A stretch of DNA of 64,000 nt. It comes from Cordia subcordata. Taxonomy: Eukaryota > Streptophyta > Magnoliopsida > Boraginales > Cordiaceae. Each line of letters starts with the position of its first letter. Position 1 is the first letter of the stretch. Positions 56,118 through 64,000 of the stretch are shown in pieces. The stretch is taken from positions 3,583,501 to 3,647,500 of the forward strand of contig JAPTOF010000021.1 in the NCBI GenBank assembly GCA_028554755.1, written 5' to 3'. Position numbers and translations under genes: made by a program. Below the pieces are notes generated by a model. That model saw nothing but the letters and a program-made list of their open reading frames with translations, made no database searches and had not been told where the DNA came from.

Positions 56118-56987
56118 ATGCCTTCCTCCGCCTCACCACCGCCGTCGCCTCCTCCTCCGCCTCCTGCGAAGGCGGTTTCCAATAAACAGACCGTGATTCG
56201 CTCCGTGTGGGCCAGCAATTTGGAATCGGAGTTCGGCCTGATCCGACGCCTCGTCGACAGGTACTGTTTCGTCTCAATGGACACGGAATTCCCCGGAATA
56301 ATTTTCCGTCAGGATTTTCGGCACCGGAGCCCTTCCGACCATTACAAAACCCTAAAATCGAACGTTGATGTTTTGAAACTCATCCAGGTTGGGCTAACCC
56401 TCACCGACTCCGCCGGAAACCCACCGGACCTCGGCACCGGTCAGAGCTTCATCTGGGAGTTCAACTTCTCCGACTTTGACCTGGCGCGTGACGACCACGC
56501 GCCGGGCTCGATAGAGCTCCTCCGTCAACAGGGCATTGACTTTGACGAGACTAAGTGCCGCGGCATTGAGTGCACGCGCTTCGCGGAGCTGATGATGTCA
56601 TCGGGCCTCGTTTGCAACGACGCAGTCACTTATATTACCTTTCACAGCGCCTACGATTTTGGGTACCTCATCAAGGCCTTAACTGGCCGGGCCTTGCCGT
56701 CGGGCCTGGATGAATTTATCCATCTCTTGAAAATCTTTTTTGGTGAAAGGGTTTATGACGTGAAGCACTTGATGAAGTTCTGTCAGAGCCTCCATGGCGG
56801 CCTGGACCGTGTTGCAAGGACGCTCGAGGTGGGACGGGCAGTTGGCAAGTGCCACCAGGCTGGTTCAGATAGCCTGCTGACGTGGCACGCATTCCAGAGA
56901 ATCAGAGAGGTCTACTTTAACGGGGACGATGAGCTGCCGGAGAAGTATGCCGGCATTCTCTATGGGTTAGAGGTCCTCTCCGTATGA
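56118..56987 (+). CDS. CAF1: CCR4-associated factor 1 (CAF1) deadenylase, 289 aa, intronless
   Basis: Single-exon protein of the plant CAF1/POP2 family, DEDDh 3'-5' exoribonucleases that shorten mRNA poly(A) tails as part of the CCR4-NOT complex, in cytoplasm and P-bodies. Residues 1-20 are a proline-rich extension ([12 protein letters not shown]). Conserved blocks are [10 protein letters not shown] (30-39), [10 protein letters not shown] (51-60, catalytic D55 and E57), [10 protein letters not shown] (86-95), [13 protein letters not shown] (174-186, D180) and [16 protein letters not shown] (244-259, H246 and D251). All catalytic residues are present, and the length is near the usual 270-290. 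Plant CAF1 genes are often intronless and stress-responsive. Closest to the CAF1-11-like branch by eye, but the subgroup is not proven. The ATG is preceded by AAAGATCCGGT and fits the leader. Confidence 0.96.
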   Translation: MPSSASPPPSPPPPPPAKAVSNKQTVIRSVWASNLESEFGLIRRLVDRYCFVSMDTEFPGIIFRQDFRHRSPSDHYKTLKSNVDVLKLIQVGLTLTDSAGNPPDLGTGQSFIWEFNFSDFDLARDDHAPGSIELLRQQGIDFDETKCRGIECTRFAELMMSSGLVCNDAVTYITFHSAYDFGYLIKALTGRALPSGLDEFIHLLKIFFGERVYDVKHLMKFCQSLHGGLDRVARTLEVGRAVGKCHQAGSDSLLTWHAFQRIREVYFNGDDELPEKYAGILYGLEVLSV

Positions 56988-58981
56988 AATCTCTCTGTTT
57001 CTCATTAAAGTAGTTGCTATTATGTAGAGTTCTCTTCGAGTTTCCCTGGTTGATCTGTAATATCCTTTTTTTTCTTTGATTTAAAGAAAAAATCTAGTTT
57101 TATTTAATTATTCGCCTATTCTCTCAATTAATCGTGCTCTCAGTTTAATATGTACAGGTGCATGTATATGTTTGTATATATCTGTATGCCGAGTATTAAA
57201 CTTGCAGGTCATGCATTCTTGCTAAACTGACAGATTCATTACTTTGAAAACTCCAGTTTATCAACTCATTCTAGATTTTAGTGTTATCATAACGTCTTTG
57301 TTTACCAGATCAATTACAAAAACAAGGACTAAATTTTTTCAAAAAAAGAAACATTCAATATGCTAATACCTGGGGAAACTGAGTAGTTTGATTAGAATCG
57401 GTATTTTAAGTCATTAAACACTAGAGCAATGAGATAGTTTTGTGAGCTGTTTTGTTGGAGTTGGAGGTAACAGCTGGAATTTTTGTGCAGTTGATGCTGC
57501 TGGTTTTACTTTGATTGGTGAGAATAGTGGTTGTATTATAATAGATGTTGGTTTATAAGGAGATGAATTGTTTTCTTGGCCTAGAAGTTTCATACGCTAT
57601 TTTTTTCATGCTTCACGAATTTTACTAGTGAATCGGCTCAGAATTGGGGCTGCCTTGTTAAGTCTGAAACACGTTTTGGAAGATGCGGATAAATTTGCTG
57701 AGTCAAGGTGACTTGAATGATTGTTTCATAGATTTGGATAATTAATTATTTTATTCATACTTCCATATTCATCGGCCTGATTATATGATGTAGATTGTGG
57801 AAAGTCTGTATGTCGCCCTTATGTATCTTATTGTCTGATGGCATTTGCTGCTTAGACCCATAATGTATGAAGGAGCTTTGTCTAAGGTAGCATTCTTTTA
57901 AAGGGTCAATCAGATAATGTGTCAAGTACTAGTGATGTTTGTCTTTTAGAGTGACATTTCTCCATTATAATGCCATTTAGGTTTAGCATCTTCTCCGTAT
58001 TCAGAGACCTCCCATTACTTCTGTGAAGTCAAGGGCACCAGATGCAGAGCACAGTATGGGAATTAGGTGGTCATCCTTTTAAAATCCTATCATTTGCTTT
58101 ATCAAATCTGAGCTGTCTATCCAATCAAATACACCAACTTTAACTTGGCCATTTTTATTTACTATTTGGTTTCCCAAAATTTCTGTCGAATTAACATTGT
58201 CCTTATCAGAACTGCATATACTTAAACTAAGACATAAGGTAATGGTCTCTTATAGTCATACTTCAAATGGTTCAGAAGTAAGATCTTTTGAGCAGGTAAC
58301 TGATTGGCTTTTGCTGCTGGTTTGTGAATTTCCGCATACTTCGAATCCCATTTCCATGTTCTTGTATATGTAATCTTCATTGCAGAGACCTGATCCTGAA
58401 ACAGTAATGCGGTGGAGCACATCAGTAGTTTATACACCTATCCCCCATATAGAAGAATAGGGAATTCCATGGAATTTTAAAACAAACCTGAACCAAGGTT
58501 GTTGTGATTTATAATTTTCATCAACTTTTCCCTTGAGAATTTTGACTGGTATCAAGAATTTGGGTTTTTCAAAGTTCAGAACACAATAAGGCTTTTCAAC
58601 ACTATCTGAGGATGATTCGAAAATCATGCACCTCTAGAAGAATGGAGTTCTGGTGAATTACATTTTCCTTTGCATTCAAATTTTGGACCAATTGTCCTCT
58701 TGATTATTTGACTATTGAAGCTTTCCAAATGCACACATGTAATATTTAGTATAATGGTTTTTGATGTGAAATTTTGCAGACATGTAAACTGAAGGAGAAT
58801 TCTACCTTATCTCAAGGGTAGCTATATTGTTTCATAGTAATAAAAGATGTCCCAACAAAAAGTAGATATTAATCAGATAGAAAACGCGATTTCCTTTGTA
58901 CTGGTAGTTCGATTTACATTATGATGTTTAAGGTACGAGTAGTTTGACAAAGAATATTGATTGTTGACGAATGAGCAAGTC
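56988..58981. other. Region downstream of CAF1, no further gene recognised
   Basis: Presumed 3' untranslated region to about 57100 (T-rich, ATTAAAG at 57005), then DNA of intron-like or intergenic character. Minus-strand frames at 58222-58627 show no family motif. Confidence 0.5.
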
Positions 58982-59137
58982 CAGCCATGGTTTTGTGTAT
59001 GAGTAGTTGCAGCCATGGTTTTATTTGTGAGCAGGTACAGCCATGGTCTTATGTATGAGCAGGTTCAGCCATGGTTTTATGTAGGAGCAGGTTCAGCCAT
59101 GGTTTTATGTAGGAGCAGGTTCAGCCATGGTTTTACG
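58982..59137. repeat. 28-bp minisatellite with CCATGG core
   Basis: Five full units (58982, 59010, 59038, 59066, 59094) and a partial sixth (59122-59137). Consensus CAGCCATGGTTTTATGTA then GGAGCAGGTT. Units differ by one to six bases. Confidence 0.95.
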
Positions 59138-59431
59138 TTTTAGAATACAAAATGATATTAAAGAGAAAGAATCTTCAAAAGTTAAGTGCACTATTTAGAA
59201 AATTGGGCATTATTTTGACACAGCCTAAAATGGAGTAATACATACAATTTAAAAGTGAGCAACTATCTATTGCTTTTTTGTTTCATAACATATGATGCTG
59301 GAAAATTGGTTCTTATGTTGGTTATAATTTGTTTGTTGCATCATATATATGTTATTTGTCACTGAAAATGAAAATATACACCTATTGTTTTCCCATTATG
59401 CTATAAAATTACTTTGAACTTACGAACCGAG
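59138..59431. other. Intergenic DNA, no gene
   Basis: No coding or repeat signal beyond AT-rich runs. Confidence 0.5.
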
Positions 59432-59525
59432 TGTGTGATTTAAGAAATTAAATTGGTATTGCTTATGTATGATGGAAATGTGTGATTTAAGCAATTAAAT
59501 TGGTATTGCTTATGTATGATGGGAA
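59432..59525. repeat. 47-bp tandem duplication
   Basis: 59432-59478 and 59479-59525 both read TGTGTGATTTAAGMAATTAA followed by TTGGTATTGCTTATG; two or three mismatches. Confidence 0.93.
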
Positions 59526-61017
59526 AAAAAGAAAAGATATGATGTTTGAAGTCTAAACATGAAAATTTAGTTTCTCAGAAGATGGACTTTTACCGAAGAC
59601 ACTTGACTGTGAGCAGGGATGAGAAGATCTGTTGGTTCTGGCTCCTTCCTCTTTTGGTTGCAATATTGAAACTTCACACTCCAATAGAATTGTAAAGGCT
59701 TTGAGTGAGATGTCAATTTTGGTATCTTTGAATATTTAATGTTGGCAGAGAAGAATTTGGAGTTGCTAAGTTTTCTTTTCACAATATTGTATTTCTTTAA
59801 GAACTAAGATAAAGGATCAAGAAAGTTGATTATATTTACAATGCTAAGAAGCTTTTGAAATCGCCCAAGTTGGGTAGAGTGGCTAATGAAGAGATTATAT
59901 TTGGCCCTATTTTAATATTGAATTAGCTGAAATGCTAATCAAAAGTAGTAGCTGCAGTATGGGTATGCTTTACTTGAAAATTGAGAACTCCTGTAATGTG
60001 GAATTGGATATCAAATATTCAAATGTACCAGATGAGTGATTGTTATTTTTCATTATCTTTTTACAAAGATGGAGTGGTATACTTCAGCAAGAAGTCATCC
60101 TTGATGGCAAACATTTAGAGTACACTCATGTTATGGAGATAACTAGAGAAAGACAATGGGTATAGTTCTCTGTCTTGTTTGCCCACTGAAATATGATTTT
60201 GACCCAATTAATTGCTGCTGAAGCAATCTTTTTGACTGATTAGTTTGTAAGCGTTTACATGGATATTGTATTAGTGTCATTTGTTGTGATCCAAGTGGCT
60301 GGCAGATCGAACACACAATAGAAATTAGTGGTTATAAGTTGCCCATACATGATCAGAATTGATGCTCAAAACACAGACTAAAATCATTCTATATAAGTAA
60401 TTTTCCTTGCTATTTTTAAATGTCGGCATGAGAAGTTAGTCATTATTCTCACTGCATTTTGGATAAAAGGGTATCATTATATTATGTTATTGAAATTGTA
60501 TTTGTTGGTTTTGCAGCAATTAGTACCATAATCTTAAATTTCTTACGGGACTCTCTCTCCAAATTCTTGTTTCCTGCATGTAATCCTTATTGTTTTATGA
60601 AAGCTTTTTAATACTGTGGAAACTCTTCCAGAAAAGGTATTAAGCACGTGATTTGATCGGTTACTTCTTGTTCATTGCTGTTATGTATTTATGGGCAAAC
60701 AATATGCTTCATACAAGAAAACTTTACTAGCCCTTGGGTTCACATCCTAATGAGAAGCTTGGTATGATTTTTGATGGGGCAGCATCACCTTCTAATTTTT
60801 GGTGTGACGATGTAATTGTATCCTCGGCCAGATGTAGATTAAACTAGTCTCTTATTGGCCCTCCATCCCCACCCTGGCTTCCCTCTTTAACTGTTGCTTG
60901 AGAGAATTTTGAAATCTTTTTCGGACTTGTGATCTGAGATCTGCTGATGTGAGATTAGATATGTAATAAATGAGATGGTTTTGAAATTTTAATTAAACTA
61001 TGCCAAGTCAATGCTAA
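59526..61017. other. Intergenic DNA, no gene recognised
   Basis: No frame with family resemblance. The composition (T-rich, moderate complexity) would also fit a long intron. Confidence 0.45.
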
Positions 61018-61332
61018 ACTTTCTGTAAAAGTTCTACACTCAGTAGTGCTGCTGCTTTTCCAACTGGAAAAAATTACGGTACGAAGGTAGGTTGTTACCT
61101 CTGTATATACAAAATTAACTCTCTGGTCAGAGACAATGATCGTGCAGGACTCATCATCAGCGGTGGAAGGGAGAGGACGAAGCTAATGAAGTCAGATGGC
61201 TTGATTCATAATTACAAGAAAATTATTGAAATGAATTTATGTTGTTCAGTTTCTGATGCTTCGGATGATTATCAACAACTAAAAAAAATGAGTAGGAATT
61301 CGAGCTTCTCAGGTTGGTTGGCACGGTTGTAG
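61018..61332 (+). other. Unassigned open frame of 104 codons, possible exon
   Basis: The frame is open from after TAA at 61015 to TAG at 61330. It reads FPTGKNYGTKVGCYLC, RAGLIISGGRERTKL and IHNYKKIIEMNLCCSVSD. Its first ATG is at 61186, leaving 48 codons. No family recognised; it could be an internal or 3' exon or chance. Confidence 0.25.
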
Positions 61333-62542
61333 TTCACTTTTCATGTTTTGGTTTTGAGTGCTTGGTGTTAAGTAATAAAGATTGAGCTTCCTGTTTAAGT
61401 GAGAAACTGTATCAGAATGTTCGGCTATATTGTTTGTCCATAGTCTGTTGGTTCCCCCCGCCCCTTCTCCTCTCTCTCTCTCTCTCTCTCTTCACTCTCT
61501 CCTGGGAAGTGTTTTTTGACATTCAGTGATTGGCTTCTTGTATGATACATCCAGTCCCTACTGGCTCAAAGTCGGACTTCTGTCTGGGTGATTTCTACTA
61601 CTGGTATTAACAACTCATCATTGAATTTGATGATTAGGAACTAGCAATCTGATTTTTCTTAGGAAATTTAATGATACTATTCTGAATGTAGAATTCAAGA
61701 AGTATACTCGGATTCATTTATGCTTTAATGTGTCATTTTATTTTCCAGGTATACTCTGAGCAAAATCTGGAATCCATATACGTGATTGATACTGTTCATA
61801 TATGGTGAACAGGAGCCAGGTCAGAGATAGATTCTCTCTTCAAAACTGCAGGGCATCAGCATTAGTACAGCACAGGTGCACAACTAGATTCCTTTGATTA
61901 GATTTACTTTCACACTTGTGGTTATCACTTTAGTTCTGCAGAACAGTCTCCACTCAGTTGAATGAATCTTTGGTATATGACATATGAATGTGTTGGATTA
62001 TGTGTGTGCGCGTGCGTGTATATATATACATATTGACGTCATGTGTTACTGAAAGACGAACTCTTCTAAAGGCAAATCTGTTGTTTCTTGGGTTCATTTT
62101 GTTTCTCTGAGTTCATCAGTTGCTTCTTGTGGAGTTCCTTGGGTTTGTTATGTTTCACGTTTGTGTGTTCCCTTTCTTTTTTTTTTCTCCCTCTTTTTTC
62201 CTTTTCCTCTCACTTTCTTTTTTTATCATCAAGTGATTTTTATTTCCTTGGTTCATGTCATTTGTAATTATTTCATACACAAGAAGTTTCCTTTAGGGCT
62301 TACATGCAACCGTCAGCTTCTTGTAAATGGTAAATATAGTGAATTTCATTGCTTAGAGGGATTTTGTCTCAGGTTTTGTGGATTTCTTAGAGCAGTGACC
62401 TCCAAGCCTCGTATCTCTAATTGAGCTCTATTAACTAGGACGAGTTTGCTGGATGCTTTAAAATCCTCTTTGGGGTGGTGGAACTTTCTCTTCTTCTACT
62501 ACTTTTGATCCCCTCATTTTTGAAGTGTAAATTTTCATATGT
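61333..62542. other. Intergenic DNA with simple repeats, no gene
   Basis: CT microsatellite at 61467-61492, GT/GC/TA microsatellite at 62002-62029. T/C-rich run at 62178-62225. No coding signal. Confidence 0.5.
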
Positions 62543-62680
62543 TGACTAAGAATAAAAGAGGCTTTCGTACTATAAATAGTATTTGGCCTCATATATTTAT
62601 ACTATTGCAAAGTAGAGAAAATAAAGTATTTCTTCCAATGTGGGAGAAATTTAGTACAAAGACAACTATTATACTTAACA
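62543..62680 (-). repeat. Probable 3' LTR fragment of a copia element
   Basis: On the minus strand it begins TGTTAAGTATAATAG directly after a polypurine tract (GAGGGGGAG, 62681-62689) and runs to about 62543. The far edge is uncertain as no partner LTR is present. Confidence 0.5.
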
Positions 62681-63186
62681 CTCCCCCTCAAGTGAGAGCA
62701 TTTATATCATAAGTGTTCAGCTTGTTACAAATATACTTAACATGGGGGCCACTAAGAGATTTTATGAACAAATCAGCTAATTAATCACTAGAGCTAATAT
62801 AAGAAGTAACAAGCTCTTTCGATAACAACTTTCTCACAAAATGACAATCAATCTCTATATGTTTCGTCTGCTCATGAAACACTGGATTTGTGGCTATGTG
62901 AATGATAGCTTGATTATCACTTATAAGCTTCATCAGATTAGGATTACCAAACCCAATTTCTGTGAGAAGATTCTTAACCTATATTAACTCACAAGTAGCA
63001 AGACTCATGGCTCGATATTCTGACTCAGCACTTGAGCGTGCAACCACATCTTGCTTCTTACCTTTCCATGAGACAAGATTTCCCCCACCAAACACACAAT
63101 ACCCAGAAGTTGACCGCCTATCAGAAGGATTACTTGCTCAATCTGCATCTGAATACCCAGTAATATCTATATAATAAGTAAATAAA
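62681..63186 (-). pseudogene. Ty1/copia pol 3' end (RNase H domain), decayed
   Basis: The minus strand reads [79 protein letters not shown] and LADLFIKSL, the conserved RNase H block of plant copia polyproteins. It keeps the SAESE and SDN catalytic motifs. Premature stops interrupt it near 63138 (where W is usual), 62980 (where W is usual) and 62781 (where Q is usual). It ends next to the polypurine tract and LTR; the rest of pol is absent. Confidence 0.88.
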
Positions 63187-63947
63187 CTAATATTCTCTCT
63201 ACAAGTTTAAGCTTTTAGATGAGGTGGTAACTCAATATCATAAAAGAACAATCTTTATTTGTTAGTCTGGTGAAAATCTGCCTGTGCCTATTCATGAAGT
63301 TACTTTCTTGTCGTGCGTAGCAAAAAAAGTTACTTTCTTGTCGCAGCTCAAAAGGAACAAGTTGGAAGCTGTTCAGACCTGATCGACTCTGGAAATCGGC
63401 CTGCCTGTATGTGGTGGAGGTGAAAAAGGAAGGTTAGATTTGATCTCCAAAATCGCAGCCATTCATTTTTAGTTGGTGATTAACTTTCAATCTGCTCAAG
63501 AAAGGTATTTCAAATAAATTACACTGAATTGAATGATTGAGTTCGAAAAAATCAAATCTGATGGTGTATAACTGGCCTGAATGTCGAAATGAGAATAGAT
63601 TAACCATTGGAGGTATGCCTTTCCCTCCTTATGTCGTATGGTTTAGCCTCTTGGGGTCCGTTTCATTTTGCAGGAAAATAACTTGTTCGGGGGGAATATT
63701 TCTCTGAAAAATAGAAGCGTTGGATTGTCACACGAAACAGAAAGGGAGAGAGAATAAGTGTTATAAAGCTGAGCTTTTTTGCTATAAAATAGCCATATTT
63801 CATCACATAAAAGCACATTAAAATACTTTACTCTCTCCATAACTTTTTTTCTTTTTCCTTTTTTTCCCCTTCTTTAAATTAAGTGATAATATTTTTTTAA
63901 CTGACTTGATGGTAGAAAAGCAAATATTTTCTAGCAAACCGGCGGGC
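63187..63947. other. Intergenic DNA, no gene
   Basis: A 21-base phrase, AAGTTACTTTCTTGTCG, occurs twice (63296 and 63327). Minus-strand frame 63643-63840 has no family motif. Confidence 0.5.
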
Positions 63948-64000
63948 CCTTAGTAAGGGCTCGTTTGGATTGACTTTTTTAAAAAGTATTTTTTTTAACA
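63948..64000. mobile_element. Left end of a family-B MITE, cut by the window edge
   Basis: GGGCTCGTTTGGATTGACTT followed by TTTTTAAAAAGTATTTTTT resembles the left end at 54189 and the reversed right end near 53735. Confidence 0.45.

Noticed and set aside
56065..56284. Two antisense frames over the CAF1 start
   Set aside because: They are shadows of the proline-rich coding stretch, giving glycine/glutamate runs.
58982..59137. CRISPR-like array
   Set aside because: Contiguous 28-bp tandem units without spacers in a plant genome.
62161..62424. Membrane protein gene
   Set aside because: The hydrophobic start comes from a T/C-rich tract; no family motif or splice support.

Overview
This window is nuclear DNA of a flowering plant, almost certainly a eudicot. 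It is AT-rich and has spliced genes with GT/AG introns. It carries two recognisable plant host genes (a GIR1/GIR2-type EAR repressor and an intronless CAF1 deadenylase) in a background of plant-type transposons. The species cannot be named from the sequence alone. I found no bacterial genes, CRISPR arrays, rRNA genes or tRNA genes.

Layout. 1-6087: right-hand part of a CACTA (En/Spm) transposon. It has a seven-exon tnpA-like gene (Transposase_24 family), a tandem duplication, subterminal repeats and a CACTACAAGAAA-type terminus. 6389-18228: a complete but dead Ty3/gypsy element of the Tat type on the minus strand. It has two LTRs of about 546 bp, decayed gag-protease-RT-RNase H-integrase, a 28-bp minisatellite and an antisense ORF on the plus strand. 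18229-26600: AT-rich intergenic DNA with MITE, LINE and SINE debris. 26600-27450: GIR-like repressor gene with a leader intron and a possible small upstream ORF. 29316-30413: start of a Ty1/copia element, cut off by an Athila-like Ty3/gypsy element (30414 to about 34340) that has gag-like zinc knuckles but no visible polymerase. 35700-37200: unrecognised coding-like remains on the minus strand. 39100-44900: a large putative Mutator-like element whose two arms carry inverted GTGAAC/GTTCAC repeats. 46161: candidate Helitron 3' end. 46486-49467: an LTR pair around a 2.1-kb interior with no polymerase genes. 50411-51218: hAT-like non-autonomous element. 53482-54590: tandem duplication with a MITE nested in one copy. 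55350-55810: fold-back element. 56118-56987: CAF1 gene. 57000-62540: gene-poor DNA with minisatellites. 62543-63186: decayed copia 3' end on the minus strand.

The two host genes have unrelated roles: GIR in transcriptional repression through EAR/TOPLESS-type corepression, CAF1 in mRNA poly(A) shortening. The rest is mostly a layered record of transposon insertion, nesting and decay. I see no clear new defence or metabolic system. The most unusual items are the nearly intact CACTA gene with a single altered splice donor, the Athila-like element with no polymerase, the inverted-arm element at 39-45 kb, and the duplication dated relative to its nested MITE.
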